A stretch of DNA of 64,000 nucleotides from Streptomyces sp. GSL17-111 (lineage in GTDB: Bacteria > Actinomycetota > Actinomycetes > Streptomycetales > Streptomycetaceae), in NCBI RefSeq assembly GCF_037911585.1, contig NZ_JBAJNS010000001.1, positions 3,280,001 through 3,344,000 of the forward strand. Direction: 5' to 3'. Position numbers and translations under genes: made by a program. The notes beneath the pieces are model-generated. The model did no database searches. It had not been told where the DNA came from and worked only from the letters and a program-made list of their open reading frames with translations. Below, piece after piece: positions 17,733 through 27,368 of the stretch (the first letter of the stretch is position 1; each line of letters opens with the position of its first letter).

Positions 17733-20573
17733 TTGTCCCCGACCAGCGATACCGCAACGGGCGGTCGTCGACTCGTGATCGTCGAGTCGCCCGCCAAGGC
17801 GAAGACGATCAAGGGCTACCTCGGCCCTGGCTACGTCGTCGAGGCGAGCGTCGGGCACATCCGCGACCTGCCGAACGGCGCCGCAGAGGTGCCGGCCAAG
17901 TACAAGGGCGAGCCGTGGGCCCGTCTCGGCGTCAACGTGGACCACGACTTCGAGCCGCTCTACGTCGTCAACAGCGACAAGAAGGACCAGGTCAGGAAGC
18001 TCAAGGAGTTGCTGGCCGAGTCCGACGAGCTCTACCTCGCCACGGATGAGGACCGGGAGGGCGAGGCCATCGCCTGGCACCTCCAGGAGGTGCTGAAGCC
18101 CAAGGTCCCGGTGCGGCGGATGGTCTTCAACGAGATCACCAAGGACGCGATCCGCGCCGCCGTCGACAACACCCGCGACCTGGACCAGAAGCTCGTCGAC
18201 GCCCAGGAGACCCGCCGCATCCTCGACCGCCTGTACGGCTACGAGGTCTCGCCGGTGCTGTGGAAGAAGGTCATGCCACGGCTCTCGGCGGGCCGGGTGC
18301 AGTCCGTGGCGACGCGGCTCGTGGTCGAGCGGGAGCGCGAGCGCATGGCGTTCCGCGCCGCCGAGTACTGGGACCTCACCGGCACCTTCGGCACCGGCCG
18401 CACCGGTGACGCGTCCGACCCGAGCACGCTGACGGCCCGGCTGACCGCCGTCGACGGCCGCCGGATCGCCCAGGGCCGCGACTTCGGCGCCGACGGGCGG
18501 CTCAAGCGTGCCGACCAGGTCCTGCACCTGGACGAGGAGACCGCCCGCGCGCTGGCCGCCGCCCTCGCGGACGTGCCGTTCGCCGTCCGGTCGGTGGAGT
18601 CCAAGCCGTACCGCCGCTCCCCCTACGCACCCTTCCGCACCACCACCCTCCAGCAGGAGGCGTCCCGCAAGCTCGGCATGGGCGCGAAGGTGACGATGCA
18701 GGTGGCGCAGCGCCTGTACGAGAACGGCTTCATCACCTACATGCGTACGGACAGCACCACGCTGTCCGAGACGGCCGTCTCCGCCGCCCGTGCCCAGGTC
18801 ACGCAGCTGTACGGCGCCGACTACCTGCCGGACAAGCCGCGCTCGTACGCGGGCAAGGTCAAGAACGCGCAGGAGGCGCACGAGGCGATCCGCCCCTCCG
18901 GCGACCGGTTCCGCACCCCCGCCGAGACGGGGCTGACCGGCGAGCAGTTCCGGCTGTACGAGCTCATCTGGAAGCGGACCGTCGCCTCGCAGATGAAGGA
19001 CGCCGTCGGGCAGTCCGTCACGGTGAAGGTCGCCGGACGCGCCACCGACGGCCGGGACGCCGAGTTCTCCGCCACGGGCAAGATCATCACCTTCCACGGC
19101 TTCCTCAAGGCGTACGTCGAGGGCGCGGACGACCCGAACGCCGAGCTCGACGACCGCGAGCGCCGACTGCCGCAGGTGAGCGAGGGCGACGCCCTGGGCG
19201 TCGACGAGATCACCGCCGACGGCCACTCCACCAAGCCGCCCGCCCGCTACACCGAGGCGACGCTGGTGAAGGAGCTGGAGGAGCGGGAGATCGGCCGTCC
19301 GTCCACCTACGCGTCGATCATCAGCACCATCCTGGACCGGCGGTACGTGTTCAAGAAGGGGACGGCCCTGGTGCCGTCCTTCCTCTCCTTCGCCGTCGTC
19401 GGCCTGCTGGAGAAGCACTTCGGGCGCCTCGTCGACTACGACTTCACCGCGCAGATGGAGGACGACCTCGACCGCATCGCCCGGGGTGACGCGGAGTCGG
19501 TGCCGTGGCTGCGGCGCTTCTACTTCGGCGAGGGCGAGACGACCACGGGTGGTGCCGCCGAGGCCGGGAACGGCGACGGCGACCACCTGGGCGGCCTGAA
19601 GGAACTGGTCTCCGACCTCGGCGCGATCGACGCCAAGGGCGTGTCGTCCTTCCCCGTCGGCGAGGGCATCATGCTCCGCGTCGGCCGCTACGGCCCGTAC
19701 GTGGAGAAGCCCGGCCCCGAGGGCGAGACGGGACAGCGCGCCGACGTCCCCGACGACCTGCCGCCGGACGAGCTGACGGTCGAGATGGCCGAGGAGCTGT
19801 TCGCCAGGCCCAGCGGCGAGCGGGAGCTCGGCACCGACCCGGCGAGCGGCAACCCGATCGTCGCCAAGTCCGGCCGCTACGGCCCCTACGTCACCGAGGT
19901 GCTCCCCGAGGGCACCCCGAAGACGGGCAAGAACGCCGTCAAGCCCCGCACGGCGTCGCTGTTCAAGTCGATGGACCTGGACACGGTCACGCTGGAGGAC
20001 GCCCTGCGGCTGCTGTCGCTGCCCCGCGTCGTCGGCGTCGACCCGGAGTCGGGCAACGAGATCACCGCGCAGAACGGACGGTACGGGCCCTACCTGAAGA
20101 AGGGCACGGACTCCCGTTCCCTGGAGACCGAGGAGCAGCTCTTCACGGTCACCCTGGAGCAGGCGCAGGCGCTCTACGCCCAGCCCAAGCAGCGGGGCCG
20201 GGCCGCCGCCAAGCCGCCGCTGAAGGAGCTGGGCAACGACCCGTTCAACGACCGCCCGGTCGTCGTCAAGGACGGCCGCTTCGGCCCCTACGTGACGGAC
20301 GGCGAGACGAACGCCACGCTGCGCCGGGACGACGACGTCGAGACGATCACCAAGGAGCGCGCCTTCGAACTCCTCGCGGAGAAGCGTGCGAAGGGCCCGG
20401 CGAAGAAGACGGCGAAGAAGGCCCCCGCGAAGAAGGCGGCGCCCAAGAAGACGGCCGCCAAGAAGACCACGGCGAAGAAGACGGCGGCCAAGAAGACCAC
20501 CGCCAAGAAGACCACCGCCAAGAAGACCACGGCCGCGAAGGCGGCGGCGAAGAAGACCACCGCCGGCGACTGA
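17733..20573 (+). CDS. topA: DNA topoisomerase I
   Basis: Type IA topoisomerase, 946 residues, which relaxes negative supercoils. The TOPRIM start VIVESPAKAKTIKGYLG is at about residue 15. The acidic ATDEDREGEAIAWH motif follows, and the active-site Tyr is near residue 335 in FITYMRTDST. Repeated topoisomerase C-terminal modules (FPVGEGIMLRVGRYGPYVE, then SGRYGPYVTE, NGRYGPYLKK and DGRFGPYVTD) replace zinc fingers. The last 60 residues are a Lys/Ala tail with KKTAAKK-type repeats. In Streptomyces such tails are reported to support processivity and nucleoid binding. The start is TTG at 17733 after GAGAGAAGAGCGAGAAG. Essential single-copy gene. Confidence 0.96.
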   Translation: MSPTSDTATGGRRLVIVESPAKAKTIKGYLGPGYVVEASVGHIRDLPNGAAEVPAKYKGEPWARLGVNVDHDFEPLYVVNSDKKDQVRKLKELLAESDELYLATDEDREGEAIAWHLQEVLKPKVPVRRMVFNEITKDAIRAAVDNTRDLDQKLVDAQETRRILDRLYGYEVSPVLWKKVMPRLSAGRVQSVATRLVVERERERMAFRAAEYWDLTGTFGTGRTGDASDPSTLTARLTAVDGRRIAQGRDFGADGRLKRADQVLHLDEETARALAAALADVPFAVRSVESKPYRRSPYAPFRTTTLQQEASRKLGMGAKVTMQVAQRLYENGFITYMRTDSTTLSETAVSAARAQVTQLYGADYLPDKPRSYAGKVKNAQEAHEAIRPSGDRFRTPAETGLTGEQFRLYELIWKRTVASQMKDAVGQSVTVKVAGRATDGRDAEFSATGKIITFHGFLKAYVEGADDPNAELDDRERRLPQVSEGDALGVDEITADGHSTKPPARYTEATLVKELEEREIGRPSTYASIISTILDRRYVFKKGTALVPSFLSFAVVGLLEKHFGRLVDYDFTAQMEDDLDRIARGDAESVPWLRRFYFGEGETTTGGAAEAGNGDGDHLGGLKELVSDLGAIDAKGVSSFPVGEGIMLRVGRYGPYVEKPGPEGETGQRADVPDDLPPDELTVEMAEELFARPSGERELGTDPASGNPIVAKSGRYGPYVTEVLPEGTPKTGKNAVKPRTASLFKSMDLDTVTLEDALRLLSLPRVVGVDPESGNEITAQNGRYGPYLKKGTDSRSLETEEQLFTVTLEQAQALYAQPKQRGRAAAKPPLKELGNDPFNDRPVVVKDGRFGPYVTDGETNATLRRDDDVETITKERAFELLAEKRAKGPAKKTAKKAPAKKAAPKKTAAKKTTAKKTAAKKTTAKKTTAKKTTAAKAAAKKTTAGD

Positions 20574-20580
20574 CCCCCGC

Positions 20581-20640
20581 GGCGACCGGTCCAGGCGAGC
20601 ACCCCCGCACCCGCGGGGCTGCCCGCGCGGACCGGTCGCC
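20581..20640 (+). terminator. Long hairpin after topA
   Basis: GGCGACCGGTCC (20581-20592) is complementary to 20629-20640 around a GC-rich interior. It lies just past the topA stop codon and before the next gene. Confidence 0.6.
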
Positions 20641-20700
20641 GTACGGCCCTTTGTTCGGGTCCGGGCCAACCGTGTCGGCCGCAGTCGATACGCTGCCCGT

Positions 20701-23700
20701 ATGACGCGTGCAGAGCAGCCAACGGCGGGCAACTCCGCCTCCGAAGCCCTCGCCGCGGACTCCCGCGAGCGTGCCGTACGGGCTCTGGTCCGCTACGCCC
20801 CGCTGCGGCGGCTGTGGAGCGCAAGCTATGTCAGCGGTATCGGGGACGCCCTGGCGTTGCTGGTCCTGACCCTCCTCGCCGTCCAGGCGGCCGTCCGCGT
20901 CGAGCTGACCGGCGGCGAAACCGTGTTCGGCGGCGGCTACCAGGGTGCCGCCCTGGCCGTCACGGCCGTGTTCGCCACCCGCCTCCTCGCCACGCTGCTC
21001 TTCGGCGCCGTCCTGCTCGGCCCGGTCTCCTCCCTCGTCACGCCGGGCGGCGCGCTCGACCGTCGCTGGACGATGGTCGGAGCCGACGGCCTCCGGGCCG
21101 CGCTGCTGATCGTGGCACCGCTGTGGATCACCTGGACGCCGAACAGCGCCTACGCCTTCCTCCTCATCACCGTCTTCCTGGCCGGTGTGGCCGAGCGGCT
21201 GTGGACGGTCGCCAAGGACAGCGCGGCCCCCGCCCTGCTGCCCGAGCCGCCGCCCGAGGGCGCCGCCGTACGGCCGCTTCCGGACCAGCACGAGGCGCTG
21301 CGCCGCCTGTGGGCCCGCAGCGCGTTCCTGGCCTTCCCCGCAGCGGCCGTCGTCCTGCTGGCCGTCACCCTGCTCGGCAATCTGCTGGGCACGGGCATCA
21401 CCTGGTTCAGCGAGCACCAGGCCGCCCTGTCGTCGTACGTGGCGGCCGGGATGTTCGCCGCGTCGATCTCCCTGCTCGTCATGATGACGGTGCCCGCCAC
21501 GCAGACGCCCCGGCCGCGTTCCCCGCTGGAGGGGCTGCGCCGTCCCCGGACGGCCGCCGGTACGGACAAGGGGCGCACCGGCTCGATCCCACCGCTCGTC
21601 ATCGCGGCCGCCGCGGTGGCCGCCGCGGTGGCCGGTGCCGTCGCGGTGGGCGTGCTGCAGGCGTTCGACGTCGGCGGCGGCCCGGTGACGTACGCCCTCC
21701 TCGTCCTGGCCCTGACGGGCGGCACGACGGGCGGCATCCGGTGGGCCGGCCACGTGCTGCCCGGTCTGCCCCGGCGGCGCGTGCTGGCGCTCGCCCTCAT
21801 CGTCACCGGCTCCGGGCTCCTGCTGACCGGGCTGGTCGCGGACACGGCGACGATGCTCGCCGCCGCGCTTCTCAGCGGGCTGGCCGCCGGTGTGGCCGCC
21901 CGGTCCGCGCACACCGTGCTGGACCAGGAGACGGAGGAGGCGCGCCGCTCGCGGATGACCGAGCACCTCGGCGCCGTCGTCCGGCTCACCGTCGCGCTCG
22001 CCGCGCTCGCCGCCCCGACGCTGGCCGCACTCATCGGCGACCAGCGGGTGGAGAGCGGCAGGTTCGTGTTCGCCCACGGCGGCGCCGCCTTCGTCCTGAT
22101 GCTGCTCGGTGCGCTGGTGCTGCCCGTCGCCGCCCTGGTGCTGACGCGGGTCGACGACCGGCAGGGCGTCCCGCTGCGCCGCGACCTGCTCGACGCGCTG
22201 CGCGGCGGCGACCCGGCCCAGGCCCCGGCCGGCACCGGGTTCTTCATCGCCCTGGAGGGCGGGGACGGCGCGGGCAAGTCCACCCAGGCCGAGGCGCTCG
22301 CGGAGTGGATACGCGGCAAGGGCCACGAGGTCGTCGTCACCCGTGAGCCGGGCGCCACACCGCTCGGCAAGCGGCTGCGCTCCATCGTGCTGGACGTGTC
22401 GTCGGCCGGCCTGTCGGACCGGGCCGAGGCCCTGCTGTACGCGGCGGACCGCGCCGAGCACGTCGAGTCCGTCGTCCGTCCGGCCCTCGAACGCGGGGCG
22501 GTCGTCATCACCGACCGCTACATCGACTCCTCGGTGGCCTACCAGGGCGCGGGCCGGGACCTGTCGCCGTCGGAGATCGCCCGCATCTCCCGCTGGGCGA
22601 CCGGCGGTCTCGTCCCGCATCTGACCGTCCTGCTGGACATCTCCCCGGAGACCGCGCGGGAGCGCTTCACCGAGGCCCCCGACCGCCTGGAGTCGGAGTC
22701 CTCCGAGTTCCACCAGCGCGTACGTGCGGGCTTCCTGGCGCTGGCGGCGGCCGATCCGGCCCGCTACCTCGTCGTGGACGCCGGCCAGGAGGCCGAGTCC
22801 GTCACCGGTGTCGTCCGGTACCGCCTCGACCAGGTGCTCCCGCTGTCCGAGCAGGAGATCCGGGAGCGTGCGGAGGCGCGCCGCAAGGCGGAGGAGGAGC
22901 GCAAGCGCCGCGAGGCCGAGGAGGCCGCCCGCCGCGCCGAGGAGGAGCGTCGCAAGGCCGAGGCGGAGCGCCTGGAGCGGGAGCGTCAGGAGGAGCTCGC
23001 GCGGCTGGAACGGGAGCGTCAGGAGGAGCTGGCCCGGCAGGAGCGGGAGCGTCAGGCCGAGCTGGCCCGGCAGCGCGCCGAGGAGGAGGCCAGGGAACAG
23101 GAGCGGCGCCGTCAGGAGGCGGAGGCCGCCCGACGTGCCGCCGAGGCCCGCATCGCCGAGGAGACGCGCCGCCGGGCCGAGGAGATGCGCGCCCAGGCGG
23201 AGGAGGAGCGCAGGCGCCGGGAGGCCGAGGAGGCCGCGCGCCGCGCCGAGCAGGAGCGGCTGGCTCGGCAGCACGAGGAGGAGAAGCGGCTGCGCCAGGA
23301 GGCGGCGGACCGGCGTGCGGAGAAGCAGCGCAAGGCGGAGGAGGCGCTGCTGCGGTCGGAGCAGAGCCGCGCCGCGCGGCGGCCGGAGCGGTCGCCGACC
23401 GCCGCCCCCGACGAGGACACCGTGCAGGTGCCACGCGTGCCGGACGCCGCGAGCGGTGAGGACGAGACGCGGGTGCTGCCCCAGGTGCCCGCCGACGAGC
23501 AGTCCGAGGCGGCCCCGGCTGACCGGACGCGCGAGCTGCCGCAGCCGCCCGCCGCGGGCGAGCCCGAGGACGTCACCCGCGAACTGCCGCGGCTCGACAC
23601 CGAGGGACGCGCCCGGCCGCGTCCCGCCTGGGCCGAGGAGACGCCTATGGACGACCTGCCGACGCTGGCGGACGAACTGCTCGGCCCCCACCGCGCCCCC

Positions 23701-23856
23701 GACGACGCCCCGGCCGAGGACGCGCCGACCCACGATGCGCCGACCCACGACGCCCCGGCCGGGGACGCCCCGGCCGACGAGGGCCGGAGCACGACGGAAG
23801 GCCGCGGCAAGGACGGTGGGGGAAGCGGGCGTACCGGGAGCGACGGGAAGGGCTGA
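20701..23856 (+). CDS. tmk: MFS-like transporter fused to thymidylate kinase and a long coiled coil
   Basis: Protein of 1051 residues with three parts. Residues 1-500 are an MFS-like membrane domain with about 12 hydrophobic segments. Residues about 513-715 are a complete thymidylate kinase: FIALEGGDGAGKSTQAEAL is the P-loop, VVTREPGATPLGKRLRS carries the DR(Y/E)-type base-binding region, and VVITDRYIDSSVAYQGAGR is the conserved catalytic stretch. From about 716 to 905 runs a highly charged Glu/Arg/Ala coiled coil (EEERKRREAEEAARRAEEER), then an acidic Pro-rich tail with repeats such as APTHDAPTHDAP. The enzyme makes dTDP for DNA synthesis. I recall the same fusion in S. coelicolor, so it is not an assembly join. 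The ATG at 20701 is clear. Confidence 0.9.
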   Translation: MTRAEQPTAGNSASEALAADSRERAVRALVRYAPLRRLWSASYVSGIGDALALLVLTLLAVQAAVRVELTGGETVFGGGYQGAALAVTAVFATRLLATLLFGAVLLGPVSSLVTPGGALDRRWTMVGADGLRAALLIVAPLWITWTPNSAYAFLLITVFLAGVAERLWTVAKDSAAPALLPEPPPEGAAVRPLPDQHEALRRLWARSAFLAFPAAAVVLLAVTLLGNLLGTGITWFSEHQAALSSYVAAGMFAASISLLVMMTVPATQTPRPRSPLEGLRRPRTAAGTDKGRTGSIPPLVIAAAAVAAAVAGAVAVGVLQAFDVGGGPVTYALLVLALTGGTTGGIRWAGHVLPGLPRRRVLALALIVTGSGLLLTGLVADTATMLAAALLSGLAAGVAARSAHTVLDQETEEARRSRMTEHLGAVVRLTVALAALAAPTLAALIGDQRVESGRFVFAHGGAAFVLMLLGALVLPVAALVLTRVDDRQGVPLRRDLLDALRGGDPAQAPAGTGFFIALEGGDGAGKSTQAEALAEWIRGKGHEVVVTREPGATPLGKRLRSIVLDVSSAGLSDRAEALLYAADRAEHVESVVRPALERGAVVITDRYIDSSVAYQGAGRDLSPSEIARISRWATGGLVPHLTVLLDISPETARERFTEAPDRLESESSEFHQRVRAGFLALAAADPARYLVVDAGQEAESVTGVVRYRLDQVLPLSEQEIRERAEARRKAEEERKRREAEEAARRAEEERRKAEAERLERERQEELARLERERQEELARQERERQAELARQRAEEEAREQERRRQEAEAARRAAEARIAEETRRRAEEMRAQAEEERRRREAEEAARRAEQERLARQHEEEKRLRQEAADRRAEKQRKAEEALLRSEQSRAARRPERSPTAAPDEDTVQVPRVPDAASGEDETRVLPQVPADEQSEAAPADRTRELPQPPAAGEPEDVTRELPRLDTEGRARPRPAWAEETPMDDLPTLADELLGPHRAPDDAPAEDAPTHDAPTHDAPAGDAPADEGRSTTEGRGKDGGGSGRTGSDGKG

Positions 23857-23862
23857 GCCGTT

Positions 23863-23896
23863 CGTCGTCCGGGCCGCCCCCGCGGCCCGGACGACG
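23863..23896 (+). terminator. Terminator after tmk
   Basis: A 13-bp perfect stem, CGTCGTCCGGGCC with its complement, and an 8-base loop lie six bases after the stop codon. Confidence 0.75.
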
Positions 23897-24213
23897 CGAT
23901 GCGCAGCCCGGTCCGATCGCCGACGACCGGTGCCCGGCGGGCGGTCCGTCGAAGGCGGACGCCACGCGGGCTGACCTCGCGTCCTTGGGAGTCCGGCAAG
24001 GATGGGAGTCGCGGAGCCGGTCGCGGCGAGAAGCCGGACCTGTGGCTGCATGGCGACCATGCCATATGACTAGTCGGATTCCGGTGTGTCCGTCCCGGGA
24101 GGACGCCCCGGATTCGCCCGTCCGGCGTAGTGGGACCCGGTGTCAGCGCCATCCACGACAATGGACGGCAGACAGGGGCAGTGGCAGCGGTCGGCGGCAG
24201 CGAAAGGGCAACC

Positions 24214-25479
24214 ATGGCGGTGTGGGACGACCTGGTCGGCCAGGACAGGGTGGCGAGCCAGCTCACCGCCGCCGCCCGGGACGCCGACGCCTACGTCACC
24301 GCACACGCCCGGGCCGGCGCCGACGCGGCGGCGGCGCACGTCGCGGCCGACACCACCGCCGAGTCCGCCATCGCCGCCGGTTCGTCCATGACGCACGCCT
24401 GGCTGTTCACCGGGCCGCCCGGCTCCGGCCGGTCCACGGCCGCCCGCGCCTTCGCCGCCGCCCTGCAGTGCGTCAGCCCCGACCGCGCCCTCGGCGGCGC
24501 CCCCGGCTGCGGCTTCTGCGACGGCTGCCACACCGCGCTCGTCGGCACCCACGCCGACGTGGACGTCGTCCGGACCGAGCAGCTGACCATCGGCGTCAAG
24601 GAGACGCGTGAACTCGTGCGGCGCGCCCAGCTGTCCCCCGCCGGAGGCCGCTGGCAGGTGATCGTCCTGGAGGACGCCGACCGGCTCACGGAAGGAGCCG
24701 GCAACGTCCTGCTGAAGGCCGTCGAGGAGCCCGCACCGCGCACGGTCTGGCTGCTGTGCGCCCCCTCGACGGAGGACGTGCTCCCCACCATCCGCTCCCG
24801 CTGCCGCCACCTGGGCCTGCGGACCCCGCCCGGCGCGGCCGTGGCCGACCTCCTTGCCCGGCGGGACGGCATCGACCCCGCGCTCGCCGCCGCCTGCGCG
24901 CACGCCACCGGCGGCCACATCGGCCGCGCCCGCCGCCTCGCCACGGACGAACGGGCGCGTGCCCGCCGCACCGCCGTCCTGCGGCTGCCGCTGCGCGTCG
25001 ACACGGTCGGCGGCTGCCTCACCGCCGCGCAGGAGCTCATCGACGCCGCCACCGAGGACGCCAAGCAGGTCGCCGAGGAGCTCGACGCCCGCGAGACGGA
25101 CGACCTGCGCGCCGCGCTCGGCGGCACCGAGGGCAAACGCATGCCGCGCGGCACGGCGGGCGCGATGAAGGAGCTGGAGGACCGGCAGAAGCGGCGCGCC
25201 ACCCGCACCCAGCGGGACTCCCTGGACCTCGCCCTCACCGACCTCGCCGGCTTCTACCGCGACGTCCTCGCCCACCAGCTCGGCGCGGTCCCCGCCCACC
25301 CCGTGCCGGACCAGGGCCTGTCCGCCGCCGAGGGCGTCGCCCGCGTCGCGGCCGGCTCCCGGCCCGAGCAGACACTCCGACGCATGGAGGCGATCCTGGA
25401 GTGCCGGGAGGCGCTGGAACGCAACGTCGCGCCGCTCCTCGCCGTCGAAGCCATGACCCTCGCGCTGCGCGCGGGCTGA
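24214..25479 (+). CDS. holB: DNA polymerase III delta-prime subunit
   Basis: A 421-residue AAA+ clamp-loader subunit. LFTGPPGSGRSTAARAF is the P-loop region, with Arg in place of the Lys, as usual for inactive delta-prime sites. A zinc module with four Cys (LQCVSP...GCGFCDGC) lies at about residues 86-107. The sensor-1 and arginine-finger regions follow (VLLKAVEEPAPRTVWLL, IRSRCRHLGLR). The start at 24214 gives the normal N-terminus MAVWDDLVGQ. Some 60 extra residues after WLFTGPP-type similarity begins (residues 25-60) are Ala-rich and look like an actinobacterial insertion. It neighbours tmk, as in many bacteria. Confidence 0.93.
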   Translation: MAVWDDLVGQDRVASQLTAAARDADAYVTAHARAGADAAAAHVAADTTAESAIAAGSSMTHAWLFTGPPGSGRSTAARAFAAALQCVSPDRALGGAPGCGFCDGCHTALVGTHADVDVVRTEQLTIGVKETRELVRRAQLSPAGGRWQVIVLEDADRLTEGAGNVLLKAVEEPAPRTVWLLCAPSTEDVLPTIRSRCRHLGLRTPPGAAVADLLARRDGIDPALAAACAHATGGHIGRARRLATDERARARRTAVLRLPLRVDTVGGCLTAAQELIDAATEDAKQVAEELDARETDDLRAALGGTEGKRMPRGTAGAMKELEDRQKRRATRTQRDSLDLALTDLAGFYRDVLAHQLGAVPAHPVPDQGLSAAEGVARVAAGSRPEQTLRRMEAILECREALERNVAPLLAVEAMTLALRAG

Positions 25480-25537
25480 CCGGGCGATATACGCTCCGGG
25501 GAACTGCCCACGGCCCCGATCCGGCGAAGGTGACCCG

Positions 25538-27109
25538 ATGGAAACCAGGCGGCTGCTCCGCACCTCCGGCACGCTCACGGTCGCGGCCGCGCTGCTCCTC
25601 TCCGCCTGCACGGCGCAGGACAGCTCGGCCCCGCCCACCCCGGCGGCGGGCGATGTCGACCGCGGGGTCGACCGCGTCCTCGAGCCGCTCCCGGCGGAGA
25701 TCCCCGGCAGCCTGCGCCCGTACTACGATCAGGAGCTCGACTGGCGCGACTGCGGTCCCGAGGGCTTCCAGTGCGCCGACCTGACCGTCCCGCTCGACTA
25801 CGACGCCCCCGACGCCGCCGAGGACATCGAGGTCGGCGTCGTCCGCTCCCGCGCCACGGAGGACGGCGACCCGGCCGGCTCCCTCCTGGTCAACCCCGGC
25901 GGTCCGGGCGGCTCCGCCGTCGACTTCGTGCAGAACTTCGCGGGGGTCGGCCTGCCGGCCGACGTCCGCGCCGCGTACGACATCGTGGGGATGGACCCGC
26001 GCGGCGTCTCCCGCAGCGAGCCCGTCGAATGCCTGACCGACGAGAAGATGGACGCCCACACGCAGACGGACGTCACGCCCGACGACGCCGCCGAGACGGC
26101 CGCCCTGGAGGAGGCCAACGACGCCTTCGCCGCCGGCTGCGCGGAGGACGCGGGCGAGCTCCTCGGCCACGTCTCCACCGTCGAGGCCGCCCGCGACCTG
26201 GACGTCCTGCGCGAGGTGCTCGGCGACGAGAAGCTCACCTACCTCGGCTACTCCTACGGCACCTTCCTCGGGGCGACCTACGCCGGCCTCTTCCCGTCCC
26301 GCTCCGGCCGCCTCGTCCTGGACGGCGCGATGGACCCCTCGCTGCCCGCCGAGAAGCTCAACCGCGACCAGACCGCCGGCTTCAACACCGCCTTCACCGC
26401 CTTCGCCGAGGACTGCGCCGGGCAGTCCGGTTGCCCCCTCGGGGAGGACCCGGAAGCCGCCGGCGCCACGCTGGAGTCCCTCCTCGCCTCCGTCGACGAG
26501 AAGCCCCTGCCCACCGGCGGGGACCGCGAGCTGACCGAGTCGCTCGCCACCACCGGTGTGATCAGCGCCATGTACACCGAGCAGTACTGGCCGCGCCTGC
26601 GTCAGGCCCTCGCCGATGCCCAGGACGGCGACGGAGCGGGCCTCCTCGCCCTCTCCGACAGCTACTACGAACGCGCCCCCGACGGCTCCTACGGCAACCT
26701 CATGTACGCCAACGCGGCCGTCAACTGCATCGACCAGCCCGCCGCCTTCGACGGCGCCGAGGCGGCCGAGGCCGCCGTCCCGGACTTCGAGGAGGCCTCC
26801 CCGGTCTTCGGCCGGAACTTCGCCTACTCCGCGCTGATCTGCACCGACTGGCCCGTCGAGCCCACCGGCCGCGCCCACCGCATCGAGGCCGAGGGCGCCG
26901 ACCCGATCCTCGTCGTCGGCACGACCCGCGACCCGGCCACCCCGTACGTCTGGGCCGAGGGCCTCGCCGCCCAGCTCGACTCCGCGAGCCTCCTCACCTT
27001 CGACGGCGACGGCCACACCGCCTACGGCCGGGGCGACACCTGCGTCGACGGCACGGTCAACTCCTACCTCCTAGAGGGCATCGTCCCCGACGACGGCAAG
27101 CGATGCTGA
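25538..27109 (+). CDS. Secreted alpha/beta-hydrolase peptidase lipoprotein (S33/tripeptidyl aminopeptidase type)
   Basis: Exported protein of 523 residues. The signal peptide ends in the lipobox LLLSAC with Cys24. The catalytic Ser is Ser239 in GYSYGTFLG. The acid is in TRDPATP (about residue 466), and the His is in GDGHTAYG (about 492). The oxyanion region LVNPGGPGGSAVD is present. CVDGTVNSYLLEG near the C-terminus is the usual C-terminal peptidase domain. Streptomyces use such enzymes to clip peptides from other secreted proteins. The ATG has GGCGAAGGTGA upstream. It is the last chromosomal gene before the tRNA-linked island. Confidence 0.9.
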   Translation: METRRLLRTSGTLTVAAALLLSACTAQDSSAPPTPAAGDVDRGVDRVLEPLPAEIPGSLRPYYDQELDWRDCGPEGFQCADLTVPLDYDAPDAAEDIEVGVVRSRATEDGDPAGSLLVNPGGPGGSAVDFVQNFAGVGLPADVRAAYDIVGMDPRGVSRSEPVECLTDEKMDAHTQTDVTPDDAAETAALEEANDAFAAGCAEDAGELLGHVSTVEAARDLDVLREVLGDEKLTYLGYSYGTFLGATYAGLFPSRSGRLVLDGAMDPSLPAEKLNRDQTAGFNTAFTAFAEDCAGQSGCPLGEDPEAAGATLESLLASVDEKPLPTGGDRELTESLATTGVISAMYTEQYWPRLRQALADAQDGDGAGLLALSDSYYERAPDGSYGNLMYANAAVNCIDQPAAFDGAEAAEAAVPDFEEASPVFGRNFAYSALICTDWPVEPTGRAHRIEAEGADPILVVGTTRDPATPYVWAEGLAAQLDSASLLTFDGDGHTAYGRGDTCVDGTVNSYLLEGIVPDDGKRC

Positions 27110-27168
27110 CCCCGGCGCGAGCACCCCGCCAACCTGTGTAAACTGAACCGCGCTGCACCGCAGCAACG

Positions 27169-27242
27169 CCGCCTTAGCTCAGTCGGCCAGAGCGACGCAC
27201 TCGTAATGCGTAGGTCAAGGGTTCGATTCCCTTAGGCGGCTC
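27169..27242 (+). tRNA. tRNA-Thr (anticodon CGT)
   Basis: A 74-base cloverleaf. The acceptor stem GCCGCCT/AGGCGGC has discriminator T, the D-arm is CTCAGTCGGCCAGAG, and the anticodon loop CTCGTAA holds CGT at 27203-27205. The T-arm is AAGGG-TTCGATT-CCCTT. No CCA is encoded. The 3' half (27201-27240) is repeated imperfectly at 57247-57288, so the gene is the attachment site of the island. Confidence 0.96.
27201..27240 (+). repeat. Left attachment-site repeat within tRNA-Thr
   Basis: The first 17 bases, CTCGTAATGCGTAGGTC, are identical to 57247-57263. The rest (T-arm and acceptor) matches with one substitution, one inserted A and a changed acceptor end. Together with the integrase remnant just inside, this marks the left junction of the island. 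Confidence 0.75.
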
Positions 27243-27248
27243 AGAGAA

Positions 27249-27281
27249 GCCCCAAGTCACATAGTGCGTGACCTGGGGCTT
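27249..27281 (+). terminator. Terminator after tRNA-Thr
   Basis: AGCCCCAAGTCAC pairs with GTGACCTGGGGCT (one mismatch) around a short loop and is followed by TTT. It lies six bases after the tRNA. Confidence 0.75.
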
Positions 27282-27368
27282 TCTGCTGCTCGGGGCATGA
27301 CGCGTCACACGGCCGGGTTGCCGTGACGTTGCCTGCGTGAGCGATGCGTGAGCGGAGCCGCTCGGGAC

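Noticed and set aside
17649..20732. 1027-codon open frame antisense to topA
   Set aside because: It mirrors topA, has low-complexity Leu/Arg runs from the Lys tail, and has no motif.
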